64,000 nt of DNA from Channallabes apus (GCA_030522415.1 CM060125.1:30006667-30070666); one strand, 5' to 3'; shown: positions 1 to 16,493, counted from the first letter of the stretch. The notes: a model not told the origin generated them from the sequence alone. Program-made: numbers and translations.

Positions 1-3890
<3,890 letters not shown>

Positions 3891-4559
3891 TCCACACACT
3901 CCAACCTTCTCCCTCTCCCTCAGGTGTTTACTGAACCAAGACAAAGCACATTATCAGCACATAACATCACAGATGCATCAATTTAAAAAACATGAAGTGC
4001 AAATCATGACGCTACAGAGAAATCCATGTATTCAGCAGAAGTTTATTGAGCTTCTGAGAGACATCAGGATTCGCCTCCTGTCAGTCATTTTATAGCCCAC
4101 TGTATAGATCCTGTAGGGGCGGTGCTTCATGCAGACAAGCAGGAATTGATCAAATGCCCAAACCATGCATATGTTACTGACCTAATTTTAGGAAAAAAGA
4201 CCAATCTACATAAAACAAAAATTCTGTTCGTGTGTTTGCACATGTAGTTCTGTCACAGGTCTTCCACCCTGGATTAGACAGCAAACAGCGTCATCATCAA
4301 CTTTTATGTAATACTGCGAAACGTGTCACGCGCGTTCCTCACCGACCCCATGACTATAACAGTAGGCAGCATTATGTACGGTTAAAATGGGTGCTTCAGG
4401 CCGAGCTCAGGGATACTGCACCCACGGATCAGACTGTGGGGCATCGACAGTGATGGTGCATACGACAGGCAGAAGTAACATCAAAACGTCGGAGCAGCGT
4501 GAGGAGCGGCGTTGAATTGACCACATACTCCGCATCAGGATATGCATGCGGACGGAGCT

Positions 4560-4740
4560 GCAGGTACCAGTCCAGGGGTAGAGGCAAGTTCAGTCCTAGA
4601 GAGTCACAATCCTGCAGAGTTCAGGTTCAACCCTAATCAAACACACCTGAACAAGCTAATCAAGGTCTTCAGGATTACTAAGGCTACAGGAAGCAGCAGG
4701 ACAGCGGCTCGCTAGGACCAAACTTGCTCCAATCTCATCT
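4560..4740. repeat. Fragment of a common fish interspersed repeat
   Basis: The stretch around CAAACACACCTGAACAAGCT and GTCTTCAGGATTACTA is a familiar fish repeat core, recalled rather than searched. No clear termini or target duplication are visible. The rest of 3891-6100, upstream of the tmem39b start codon, shows no gene that I can support. Confidence 0.5.
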
Positions 4741-6119
4741 AATGCACCACTGTGATTCGTCAATTAACATAAATAAGCACGATAGCGTTTATTTGTGTTT
4801 GCATGTTACACTTTCAGGCCTCTTGTAGGATCTTGACTATTACCATTATTACGGCCATTTTTTTCATCTATTTATTTATTTATTTCAATCAATGTTAGAA
4901 GCCTAAACAAACATTTCTAAATGTTCCCTTTCTGTGCGTACGTTGGTCATGTTTTCAGAAAGCGGATCGGTGGGATGTTTCATAACACCAACGAAGAGCG
5001 ATAATAACAAGCTTATTAACATTGAGCAACTTTTTTTTTTTTTGACTAATTAAAAGTTTCCTGCCATGATGAGAACTCGAACAGGGGATGAGAAAAGAAC
5101 AGAGATTTTAGCACCGAGTACTCTAAATGTGCCTGAAAGAAAAGTTGACAGCGTGACTAGCACCGACATGCTTTCTTCTCTTCATAAGACATTCAGTAAC
5201 AATGTTTTGAAATCCATGTGCGTGCTCTCGGACAGGGCCTGGACTTCCTCAGAAAACCTTGCTTCATCACGCTGCGTGTTCGAACACGCAATAAGGACAC
5301 AGTGAAGATGCAAACGCAGACCGTGACATCATCTGGTGGCTTCCAGCTACTTTTTGAGGAAGACCTTCTTACCCTTTATGGAATAATACACTTTTTTTTT
5401 AATGGGGATTACTGTTTGTTGATTTCTCACACAAAAGCAGGATTGTGTTGTTGACCAAAAACAAACCTGCTGACATTTTTACACCTTATGCTAATAAAAC
5501 CCTGTCCAAACCTCGACACCTGCATCACTGAGGTGATTAACTTATCTCCATGGTGATGTATGTGAATTCTGCCAAATCATGAATTTCCTAAACATGTCAA
5601 TGCTAAACACTGCTAGCTGGCTAAGTGGCTAATGCTACCCAAGTGTGCAGCAGCTCAAAGGCACGCCCTTGACTCGTGAACTCCTACTTTAGATGGACAG
5701 TTTTGCTTTTTACAGCCTGCAGAACTCGATCCTTGTAAATCCAGAGCATTTGGGGAAACCGTGAGGGTGAAGTTTGTGTTAGCATGATTAGCATAACTAG
5801 CACGCAGAGCTCCAGTGCAGGACTTCATGATACGGGACTAAGCGCATGATCAGCGTGACTCTCGTGCGGTATTGATGACAGGAGGAATAAAAGTGTGCAG
5901 TGCGCGCGCTCGTGTCAGTCACTTTATCCTTAACTTCCAGGATAACAGCCACAAAGGCCTGGCGTGCGCGCGCGTCCGCTCGAGCTAGCATTTCAATTTC
6001 AAGACTTTATTGATTTATTATATATATATATATTTTTTTTCTTTTGGCAAAATCAGAAATACAATGAACCAAAAGATGCAGCACAAATCTTACCGAAAGT
6101 CTAGACTTTATTTATAATC

Positions 6120-6305
6120 CGGTATCTCTGCGGTTGTCTTGTTAATTCTGCTCGCTAAGCGGTTCTCTGGTGCTAAACGCGTTCATGTTGATGTTGATGT
6201 TCAGGTTGAGGCTGAACGCGGGGGCGAGGAAAGCGCGTGCACGCGGGAGGCGGGAGGCGGGGGCGTGCGTGTCTTAAAGGAGCAGCGCGCAGTTTAAAGG
6301 AAAAG
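6120..6305 (-). promoter_or_regulatory. Candidate tmem39b promoter (GC-rich)
   Basis: A short GC- and CpG-rich block (6180-6300) with GGGAGGCGGG and GGGGGCGTG Sp/KLF-like boxes stands out from AT-rich surroundings about 2.3 kb upstream of the tmem39b start codon. It is a plausible CpG promoter and 5' UTR source for that minus-strand gene. No splice-linked 5' exon was proven. Confidence 0.4.
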
Positions 6306-6316
6306 GAAAAGTACAG

Positions 6317-6660
6317 CGTTGCCTCGGCATACGGATTTAATCTGTTCCAGAGAGACCGAGTTCTTAAGGTGAAATTTCATATCGTGAAAAGCATTTTCCC
6401 ATAGGGAGTAATCTAAATGCAGATAATCCGGTCCAGCCCACCCAAAAATATTACTAATTTTCAACACTCTAATTCAATATATTTGCATACAAACATTTAG
6501 AAAAGACAAAAATGTTTGAAACTCGCTTGGCTTGTCTTTCCACTGACGCAAACAAGGTTTGAATGGCTACCAGACGTACGCGCAGTTCAGCCGCAGTTCA
6601 GCCTGATCGTATGGCGAAAATGCTTTCGTAGGTGAAAAATCTAGAAAATTTGCATGCTTG
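6317..6660. repeat. Probable DNA-transposon remnant
   Basis: The start (GCCTCGGCATACGGATTTAA, then TCTGTTCCAGAGAGACCGAG) resembles the end of a common fish DNA element. There is no second terminus and no ORF. The assignment rests on memory only. Confidence 0.35.
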
Positions 6661-6935
6661 CGTTTTGAAAAAAAGATAAATTAGATGAAATAATTACTGC
6701 TCCCAGATCAAAAAGAGTAATAAACCCAGAGTAAACCTATTTAAAAACAACATTGTCTATGAACACAAAGGACTGGGGTGTCTACTGGTTCTTGATCTAT
6801 CAAGATATTAAAAAAAAAAAAAAGATTATATATAATTATTAAAATAATAATAATTTTTATATTAAATATTTTAAATGTAATAAAAGAAAACTCACAACAA
6901 AATGACAAAATGTGTACATATGGTCAAAAGGTATA

Positions 6936-7400
<465 letters not shown>

Positions 7401-7439
7401 CCGAGTAAAATTTTAAGTAAAATTAGGTTTTTATTTTAG

Positions 7440-8695
7440 AAATAAGGTTTGTTTTAATCTTAAAGCAAGAAAAGGACTGGTTACAGCCACATTTTTATCT
7501 GTTCTTGACTATGGTGATATTCTTTATTGCATTCTTCAAAATGTGTGCTGTGTTCACTGGATTCTGTTTATCACTCTGCACTACGTTTCACAACTGGTGC
7601 TAAATACTCTACATACCTTTGTAACCTGTATAGCTTATCTGGTTGGCACCCATAGACGGTACGCAGGCAGCTTCATTGGTTCATTTTCATTTACAAAGCA
7701 GTTGTTGGTTTGTTAACATCATACATCATTATTAACATCATTATCTGTTTTTTCATTGTCTATCAATAATAGATATAATCTAAGGTCAAATAGTGTCATT
7801 CTTTTTAATGTGCCTATGGTTAGAACCAAATTTGGTGAAATAGCTTTTCATTATAATGCTCCTTCAACTCGGAATGAACTTCAGAAACAGTTAAAACTTA
7901 ATATGTTCATTCTACTTTTTGATTTTAAGCTACGCGTTGCTGATATTCTAAATTATCAATGTGAGTGTTTTTAGGTTACTTTTTAATTTGTCTATTTTTG
8001 TGATGGGCTTTTGATTCTATATTTATTGTATGTATGTTTTTTATGTTATGTAGTTTATCAAATTTTTTATTTTAATGTTCATTTTAGGCGGCACGGTGGT
8101 GTAGTGGTTAGCACTGCCGCCTTGCACCTCCAGGGTCTGGGTTCGATTCCCCGGCCAGGCTCGATTCCCGTCTCTGTGTGCATGGAGTTTGCATGTTCTC
8201 CCCGTGCTTGGTGGGTTTCCTCCGGGTACTCCGGTTTCCTCCCACAGTCCAAAGATATGCAGGTTAGGCTAATTGACGTTCCCAAAATTGCCCGTAGTGT
8301 GTGATTGGGTGTGCGAGTGTGTGTATGTGTGTGTGTGCCCTGTGATGGATTGGCACCCTGTCCAGGGTGTACCCCGCCTAGTGCCCGAAGTCTCCTGGGA
8401 TAGGCTCCAGGTCCCCCGCGACCCTGAACACAGGATTAAGCGGTATAGAAAATGAATGAATGAATGAATGAATGTTCATTTTTGTGATTGTTGTATGTAT
8501 TTAGATATGTTTTTGTGGTATTTGTTGTCTGTGTTATTTTGTTATTTTATATGTTGTTAGTGGTTATGTTGTGTGTTTTGTTGTTATGTAGTTTTATTGT
8601 ATATTGTTAATGATGTGCTGCCTTTTCTTGGCCAGGGTTCACTTGCAAAAGAGACTCCTGTCTCAATGTGACTACCCTGGTAAAAAATAAATAAA
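7440..8695 (+). mobile_element. 3' end of an L2/Rex-like LINE, split by a tRNA-headed repeat
   Basis: Conceptual frames carry the degraded C-terminal tail of a non-LTR reverse transcriptase (pieces such as LRSNSVILFNVPMVRTKFGE and FHYNAPSTRNELQKQLK at 7780-7900). The 3' end CTCAATGTGACTACCCTGG followed by AAATAAATAAAT (8660-8700) is typical of fish L2-like LINEs. The element is split by a repeat at 8087-8475. Heavily mutated, no function expected. Confidence 0.75.
8087..8475 (+). repeat. tRNA-headed SINE-like repeat, full length
   Basis: Begins GGCGGCACGGTGGTGTAGTGG (A-box-like), has a B-box-like GGGTTCGATTCC at 8139, a conserved body (CCCACAGTCCAAAGATATGC, CTGTCCAGGGTGTACCCCGC) and ends in a GAAT tandem. 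It lies inside the LINE tail. Other copies are at 26998-27374 and 32403-32680, with fragments near 19240-19400. Confidence 0.85.
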
Positions 8696-8818
<123 letters not shown>

Positions 8819-8821
8819 ATA

Positions 8822-9031
8822 CAGAGTGACACAAAAAAACGGGAACTTTTTTTACAATCCAATAAAACTAGAAGTGATAAAAGAAATACATTTTCTTCAT
8901 AGTAATTGAAACCTAAAACTTGCCATTTACGAAACATTGATGGAATTTATCATTTTTTAAAATTACGTCCTTTAGATGGTGTCCTCCTGTACGAATAAAT
9001 TCAAAAGTTCCCGTTATTCTGTGTCACCCTG
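8822..9031. mobile_element. 210-bp mariner-type MITE
   Basis: Terminal inverted repeats about 27 bp long: CAGAGTGACACAAAAAAACG at left, and CAGGGTGACACAGAATAACG as the reverse complement of the right end. Both ends are flanked by TA, and no ORF is present. TA flanks and CAGGGTG termini fit a Tc1/mariner-derived MITE. Confidence 0.8.
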
Positions 9032-9201
9032 TATATTTAATATTGTTCTATTGTTTAATATTAGATTATTTTATTATAAGTATGTGAACCTTTTTATTAT
9101 TATCTATATATTTATCTTTAGTTTATTTCTTTACACTTATTTTGTGTTATTTACCTTCACTTCTCTTATCTTTTCCTTGTGCGTTCCCTGTTACATTAAT
9201 G

Positions 9202-9235
<34 letters not shown>

Positions 9236-9439
9236 CAGTAAACTTGAGAATAGCTTCCACAGTAATTTCTGTTAGTTTTTACTATTTCACTATTTCATCT
9301 CTATAAATAAAAAAATCATACAATTTAAAAGATATTCCTGAAGTTAAAATAACCAAAAAAAATGTTTACATTTAATAGCAACGTAAAATATGTTCTTTGT
9401 TTTGTGATCTATATTTGTAGAATTGCGCCTCTGTAAGAC

Positions 9440-9760
9440 ATTTTCTCTTTGAGTATAATGGAATGTGGGCGTGGCGTTCGTGTAACTCGGTTTGAAAGGG
9501 CGGGTCTTAGCGAATGACTGATGGAATGCTCGTTCAATCAGCGAGCGGCGTTATCGCACTGATGGTCATTCCGGAAGTGGAACTTAGTAACTGTCAGGAG
9601 CTGAAATGGCGTAGCTCGGCAGCGGCAGCGGCGGACAGCGGGCCCGTGGGGAGCCGACAGACCTCCGGAAACCGCGCAGAACTGGACATTAACCCCGAAC
9701 CCTGAACACCAGACTGAACATCGAGTCAAGCAGATCCGCGCTGATCCGGTGCTTTTATCT
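9440..9760 (+). promoter_or_regulatory. CpG promoter and likely first exon of oip5-as1
   Basis: CpG-rich island in AT-rich DNA, containing a GGGCGGG box (about 9500) and an ETS-type CCGGAAGT at 9571-9578, then a GC-rich block. A possible first-exon donor is ATCCG|GTGCTT at 9748/9749. Position and strand fit the start of the spliced plus-strand transcript whose next exons are at 10893 and 11048. The exact start site cannot be read from sequence. Confidence 0.55.
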
Positions 9761-9815
9761 CTTTATCTACAGACAGACTGCATGCTCTTTGTTTACGAGC
9801 CGGACGTGTATAAAC

Positions 9816-9850
<35 letters not shown>

Positions 9851-10005
9851 TACACACTGTAATAATCCTGCAGTGATGTTTTTGTGTGACTTTACTAACA
9901 CATTCCTGCAGACTCCGTCATTTCTGTAAATCCTTTACTGATCTGCAAAGACATCTCTATTCTTAAAAAAAGAAAAACTCTGGTCATGTGACAAGGTTTG
10001 AGGGT

Positions 10006-10087
10006 CTGGGATTCGAACCCACAACCTGGGATTCGAACCCACAACCTGGGATTCGAACCCACAACCTGGGATTCGAACCCACAACCT
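10006..10087. repeat. Four tandem 20-bp units carrying a pol III B-box-like core
   Basis: Units CTGGGATTCGAACCCACAAC at 10006, 10026, 10046 and 10066 are identical by eye. On the minus strand each contains GGGTTCGAATCCC, the T-arm/B-box sequence of tRNA-derived SINEs. The array lies in the first intron of oip5-as1. Confidence 0.95.
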
Positions 10088-10929
10088 TTTGATCACAAAA
10101 CCTTAAAACAAACACCCTCACATGCTTACAGGCAGTAATGGGATCTGAACCTGCACCATTAGTGGAAGAATGTAAAGTCCTTCAGGAAAAAAAAAAAACC
10201 CATCAGTTTGACATTTCACTTTGGGTTTCTTACTTTTGAAGTAACGCAGCTAACAAATATAGACTTTCCTGTTCATCTGAAACCTTTTCTGTAAATTTCC
10301 CACCAAGCTTTTATGCATGAAAACATGTTTGAGTTGCTTAGTCCTGCTTGTGGTGTAAAATAGCCATGAACTGTCTTTTCAGTTTTAGGTTTAAACTGCA
10401 ACCCTATTCACATGCACACGCCTTCCGTTTTCTAAACATAACTATAAACAGAATTAAAACTTGCAAGTTTGTAAATTTCAATATTGTTTATAATTATGTT
10501 TCGTGTTAAAGAAGGCTGAAAAACGTCTCAGGTCTTGTTCTTGTTTATAAGTTATAGCAGCTATAAACACTTGTTCCCTCACCAGCCTCCGTTTCCTTCC
10601 TCTTGAAGTGTTTGTCGTGTTACTGAGACAAACTGCAGCTAAAGACAAAAAAAAAAAAAACCTCTTCTGTCCTGGAACCTTTCTGTTGTCAGAAATCAAC
10701 CATTAGACACAGTTTATGTGGAATCTTCTCTTATGTCTTCTCCATGTGAATGAGCTGATAAGGTATTTGACCAAGCATGTTAATGTTATTTAGAGCTTTT
10801 GTCATAGAAAACCAATCAACACCTTCTGGTGAGTCACAAGCATGCGTGTGTGTGTGTGTGTGAGGGAGATTTTAACTGTTGTGTCTTTGCAGAAGTCACC
10901 CTGCCACCTGCCAGGACAAAGATCTCAGC

Positions 10930-11127
10930 ATGTATGAGTATAAGCCGCCAGAGAACGTGTTGACAGGTGAGCTTTAGTCCAGGACACCCTCTGGTCTGAT
11001 TAATCACACGGTTCAGTTTCATTTCAGCCTGTATTCTTATTGTGCAGATGCGATGTGGGTCAGCAGCATGCCGAGGCCTGTCCAGCGCGTGCTTCCTTCA
11101 GATCTGCTAAACATTACGCCTGGGTAG
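10930..11127 (+). CDS. Candidate 38-codon small ORF in oip5-as1 exons 2-3
   Basis: An ATG at 10930 (A at -3) opens a frame that crosses the exon 2/3 splice (10966 to 11048) and ends at TAG 11125-11127. It starts MYEYKPPENVLT and continues DAMWVSSMPRPVQ. Without splicing the frame would be lost, so it exists only in the mature RNA. I do not recognise the peptide, and cyrano is regarded as non-coding, so this may be chance: a 38-codon frame is common by accident. Its location at the 5' end of the transcript makes it the most accessible ORF to ribosomes. Confidence 0.3.
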
Positions 11128-12022
11128 CATTTAATGCACCGTCCATCCATCCGGAACGATGACATCATCGGTGGAATCGAGGCCGCTTTTATTTCCTCTT
11201 TCTTCATCCACGCTAACGTTTTTTATTTATTTATTTATTTTTTGTTAATTCTAGGAGAATGCTAAAATGATAACTTTACCCAAACTTTATCCAGTTAGTT
11301 GTATATACATAGACGTAAATACATCATGATGCTCGGTGACCTCATAAGGAAATCATTTTGTTCTATACACATATTACATCACACGGTTAAGTAAAAACTT
11401 GCACAGGATCTGGAAAACGCACTAATCACAACAGCTTTAAGTCGTTGTTTAATACAGAGGCACATCGTCAAGGCCCCGTCAGTCTTCGATCACTGGCTTT
11501 ATTAACGTGAATATTTTCACTGGTCTGAATGCGTTCACCTCGATTATTCCATTTATGTTCCTTAAAGAAAACAAGCGTGCCATTTTTAATCCTGCTGCCC
11601 GTGTTGTTAACTAGGTTTATCTGATTTCTGTCTCATCGAAACGTTATCAGAGTCTCAAGGAGTGAGAAAAGTGTGTGTGAAACTAAACATCGCGCAGAAT
11701 GTCACATCTGCCCGAGATTCAGGAGCTCCAGTTGTTTTGAAAAATAAGAAAATAACATAGAGTACATGAATTATTCATATGTGGAATACTTTCATACTTT
11801 CAGACCTCCTCTTATGTAACCATTTACCAAAGGTGATGGTTTTCAGGAATAAGTTCAGAAAGAAATACAGGATTTATTAAAAGTTGCATATAAATTTATT
11901 TGAAGCTGATTGCAGTTCATTCTGTTCTAAATGAGCTCTCAGTCGGATCGTTAACAGGTTATTAGGCTAAAAAAGTTCAATCATGTACACTGATTACATT
12001 ATCCTTTTTCCAAGTAGTTGGG

Positions 12023-12058
<36 letters not shown>

Positions 12059-12178
12059 TGAGAGTGGTTCTTCCCATGTTTGACCTTTAGCGATTAAAAA
12101 AAAAAAAGGTTGAATTATGTAAAAAAAAATTCAAAAAGCATTGTAAACCAATGATGGTAGAGCGAGCATCTCATTGAA

Positions 12179-12229
<51 letters not shown>

Positions 12230-12324
12230 ATGATCTTAACATTTCGTTGCTTTTAGGAAAGCGGATCTGTGCAGTTCGAATGGACGTGGGATATGTGCAA
12301 TACAGTTGCCCGTCTTTTATTTTT

Positions 12325-12357
<33 letters not shown>

Positions 12358-12419
12358 TACACCGTTTTGAGATAAACGTGTATATTGTACAAACAAGTGA
12401 CGAGTTGTTCGTGCGACAA

Positions 12420-12444
12420 ACAACAAAATCACCAATGTCTTCCA
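12420..12444 (+). promoter_or_regulatory. Extended miR-7 pairing site of cyrano
   Basis: GTCTTCCA (12437-12444) is complementary to the first eight bases of miR-7. ACAACAAAATCAC (12420-12432) is complementary to its 3' thirteen bases. They are separated by CAAT opposite a two-base UA, an internal loop. This near-complete pairing with a central bulge is the geometry of target-directed microRNA degradation. TGTATATT just upstream (12379-12386) resembles a Pumilio element. Confidence 0.92.
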
Positions 12445-15318
12445 TTAAATGATGTATAGTTTCATCCGCTTGTTTCGGTAGCGGGATCTGTCGTGCCAAT
12501 GTTGTGTGTGTGGCCGTGCATGAGCGGGCTCGGTGCTTGCAGAGTAGATGTAGTGAAATACAGTAGATTAGCTTTAATGCATATTAGCTAATAGTCGCGC
12601 AGGTGACGGTTAGGCGAATTAGCACTGTGTCGCTTTAAAAAAGAAAAGAAAGTCCTTTCTATTTTCATTTCTATCTATTCTTTGTTTTTGTTGTATTTTC
12701 TTTAGATTTCTTTCCTGAAGAAAAAAAAATAGGAAAAATGTTACCTACTGTATTTGTGTTTGGTGTTTTAAAAAAAGATTATAGTTAGCGTTTTTTTTTT
12801 CTTATAGTTTTTTTGTTCTTCAATCTTATATTTTTGATCTATTAATTAATACACTGGCTTTCAGATGAATTCAGAGCCTAAATCACACCTCGGTGGCTTT
12901 TATGATCATTTAAACAACTTCTCTAGTTTATTTTGTATTTTTTCGGGCTAGCGTAGAAGGACCTTTAATTTAAAAAAAAAGAAAAAAAAAGAAAGAAGGA
13001 GCAGAGTCTAGAGACTGTAGTTTAGTCTAGACTAGACCTTTAAGGTAGCACTGTGTCTCCTACACGGTTATGGATGCATCAGAGAGTTAGCTTTGACTAG
13101 CTTTATTGTAGCACACATTAAAGGTTTGCGTTAACGTTTAGTTTAGTCAGCTAGCGTCTGTAACAGACGATCAAAACACGGTGATGTAGATAGTTATATA
13201 CCTCAATGACTGGAATGCAAACTCTTTTTTGGATTATGTTGACAGATATGCAAGCCATACTGCGCGTCATGTTTATAATATTTAAACCACGTGAAGGTCG
13301 ATCCGAGCCAGGAACATGTCCACTCCGTGTCATTTAGTCGGTGTGTTTACTCAGCCGGACGTACAGCGTTGGTCTTCGTATGTGCCACCTTTAGCCAGAG
13401 CAGAAGCAAGAGGATACGTGAACCCCGTCACCCCCAGTGTCTCTGTGTAATAATCTCCATGAGCTTTGCTTGAATGATTCCTCGGACCGTTAATATCGCA
13501 TGTGAGGTCTGAAGTTTGTTCGCATCAAAGCTAGCACTTCCAAGCATGTTGTAACGAACTGAACATATCAAGCTGAAATTTTCAACAACGCAGACTTAAA
13601 ACACTTCTGTGTAAATGTTAAATAATTGTGACGTCATTGTTACTGTGTTATAGTATTACTAGCATGATTAGGCAGAACTAACTTAATTAACCATTGAACT
13701 GATTTGTAACGAACACGCTGACATTCCTTGTAAAAAAGTGCTGTGGACTTGGTTGCATTATTGTTCCACTTGTTGTAGCTCACGACACTGAGTCAAGTCA
13801 TGTTATCTTTGCATGATAGTCAGTGCATTATGGACAACTGAAATAATGATGAAAAGCAAAACCAACCTCAAAACGCTTTTCTTAGCTTCGCCCTTTGTAC
13901 TCGCATTACACCAGGTCATTTTTACCTGGAGAGAGAGGGGGGAAAAAAAAGAAGAGACGAACAAAAGATTTAATATAGCGTCTCTCACCTTACCTACAGG
14001 CAGGGGTGGAGTAAAGGTGTGACGAAGCAAAGCTGATTCCAAGGGTCCTAAGTGACCATGGGCCCTTAAAACTCTATGAGGATTACGAAGTGCTGGCCCA
14101 GTATATTAGGTCTCTGTCTTTAGCAGCGCCTTGCCTCCTTGTCTGATTTGCACTCCTTCAGCATAGCTAAGCATCGCGTGCTGCCGGAGCATCGCCACTG
14201 GCACGGATCGACCATCATTATTTAGAAGCAATAATCTTATTATGCATGAACAGAATAGTGCCAGAATGGTGTTTTTTTTTCTTTCTTTTTTGACCTGTAG
14301 CATATTTCTAGCCGTAGTGTGGGTGGGTGTTCGTTACTGTTAATGTTTCTTACTTGAGCAAACTGGGAGCTCTGATTTTCAGCAGAGCTCATAAACAAAC
14401 GAACAAAAACTAAGTAAATAAAATCATCGTACGGGAACGTCGGCATGAGAGCCGAAAACCTGGCGGAGTTGTTCTTTATGCACACTGCATGATTTGTATC
14501 AGTACATCAGCAGAACATGCACAGATCTCCATTATGCAGTCGCAAAGCAGCAATAGGAGCGACGAGTCACAGTGGCGCAAATGCTTTTAACACACGTGCC
14601 AGACGCCGTTCTGCGAGTGAGCCTGTCGGTGTTCGTCTACGGGAATGCAGGGGGGGATAAATTAGCTACTGCATGGTAAAAGTGGGTATCACGTGTTGTG
14701 CTGCATGCAATAATTAAGCTTTTGCTTGGAGAAAATATAATGCAAAAGGAATGTGAAGTCAAGCAAGTGGACTGATTGATGTTTTATTTCTCCCTCAGTT
14801 ATATATCTAGAGTTATATATCTACAGTATATAGTATATAAACATAGTCATCTTCACTTGCATTATTATAACCAATTCTGTATGAAACTTTACTTATCTTT
14901 ATTTTTTACATACATCTTTGTCAAAATTTTCAGATTTTTTTTTTTTCTAATTGGTTGTCCAGTATATAACAACTGATCAGTGCTTTAGTAAGTGTTTTAG
15001 ACAGATCACATGATCACATCAAAAATAGACAGAGGTGGCTGAAGAGGTTAATGTGTCACTTTCATCTGTATTTTAATCCACTTAATGCCATATCAGGATT
15101 TTTAAAGTTTTAAACCATTTAATATTGTTTCCTGTTCCACACTATTTGTGATTTTAATATTTTTTTTTATTGTATTTATGTTTGTCACAGGATGGGAACG
15201 CTGTACAGTCTGTTTGGTTAAATCTATGCACTACAGATGCGCTAAGCATGCTAAGATAAACCTCTTGATTTTTTTTTTGTACAATTAAAAAAAAAAATCC
15301 CGTATAACAAAATTTAGC

Positions 15319-15324
15319 AATAAA
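15319..15324 (+). terminator. Candidate polyA signal of oip5-as1
   Basis: AATAAA on the plus strand about 4.3 kb into the last exon and 1.2 kb before the oip5 polyA signal on the other strand. Confidence 0.5.
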
Positions 15325-15428
15325 AACAGCATGGTGCCAATCTTAAAGCTGCCTGTTTTATTTTTCTGAACATCAGACGTCGAAAGAGAAAAATCTTCAT
15401 GTCGTAGTGAAACACCTGTGATATAATA

Positions 15429-15461
<33 letters not shown>

Positions 15462-16493
15462 GCGCTTCCTCTATGTCCCGGGTTCCAGAAAGACATCACC
15501 CCCGAACCCATGCTTGTTCTCTGCCGGCCGCATACTTGCACTATAGATGTACATGCAAACTTTTTAACTTTATAAGCTTGTTCATTGAATGCACCCTTAA
15601 TGTAAACATGTTCACTCTTTTTTTATGATGCATGATTAGGTGAATAAGAAAGTGTCCATATCCTTCCATAAGGTTACTGAAGCAGCAGGGATTATTTAAC
15701 AACACATTAAAGGTCAGACAAGGCCTTGTTCGGCTGTGTGGGTAAAACTAATATATCACTTCTTTTAAATTCTAAGTTGCCAATGCTAATAACCAATTGA
15801 GGTTTTATGAAGTCTGGTCTCAGTTCTTGGTGTAATTAAAGAAGGGGACACAATGAAAACTTATCACTCCCTGTTAAACATACAGTATACTACTTCTACA
15901 AGTATACATAAAGTTACATGCATACAGTCACCCTTTACCTTTATCTCTCTTCTGCATCTTTTTCTCTCACTTCTCTATGACCAGATTGGTGGGTTGTGCC
16001 ATGTTTGACATTATCATTTGTAGGTTGTAGTAGGTTTGTTATACAGTGGAACACTGACTCAAACTTGTATTACAAGAAACTAGAAAAAGTAGTATAATGT
16101 AATCATGCAGACCGATCTACCTATTAGAGCTACCAAAGCTCACTGATGTGCATGGGGAGCGAAGGTTGGCCTGAAGTGTAGTCTGATCCTATAGAAGAGC
16201 CTCTGTACCTCAAGGTGCTGACAGAGTGAATGTTGGCTCTGATAGAAAGGAGCCAGAACACTTAATGGGTTAGTGGGCTGCAAATGGGGCCGGGTAGCTG
16301 CAGACCTGCTACAGGGCCGTGCCCAGGCTGACTGGCGCCCTCAGAAATGACCATGGTGTGCCCACATGATGCAATATGTATGTAAACAGTAACGGCAGTG
16401 TAGTCAGCAGACATGTCAAAAACGATGGAACATTTTGAGAAATTATTTCAGATTTGTCCAAAAACATGAAGATTTAACTGAAAAATATGAACT

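Larger units (their letters stand above)
9571..15345 (+). ncRNA. oip5-as1: Long non-coding RNA oip5-as1 (cyrano)
   Basis: Cyrano is a vertebrate lncRNA neighbouring oip5 that binds miR-7 and drives its target-directed degradation. Support here: (1) it lies next to oip5 and nusap1 and is tail-to-tail with oip5, as in other vertebrates; (2) the extended miR-7 site at 12420-12444, with 8 seed bases plus 13 three-prime bases paired around a small internal loop, is cyrano's hallmark; (3) a CpG promoter at 9.5 kb, an internal exon at 10893-10966 with good AG/GT borders, an 81-bp intron, then a last exon from 11048 with no long ORF and an AATAAA at 15319-15324, giving a last exon of about 4.3 kb. 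The last exon also holds GT (12025-12058, 12327-12358) and CT (12181-12226) arrays. Exon 1 limits and the polyA site are inferred. Strong call for identity, weaker for ends. Confidence 0.88.

Noticed and set aside
4232..4453. Possible small gene upstream of tmem39b
   Set aside because: No recognised domain, no splice partners, and repeat-like surroundings.
8087..8160. tRNA gene suggested by A- and B-box sequences (also 27300-27374, 35140-35215, 61504-61575)
   Set aside because: Each is the head of a SINE-like repeat with a shared downstream body; no complete cloverleaf was found.
9514..9705. Coding first exon in the CpG island at 9.5 kb
   Set aside because: The 63-codon frame is low in complexity, does not splice in frame to 10893, and is best explained as lncRNA promoter and 5' sequence.
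10006..10087. CRISPR-like array
   Set aside because: The units are contiguous with no spacers; this is a simple tandem repeat in a eukaryotic intron.
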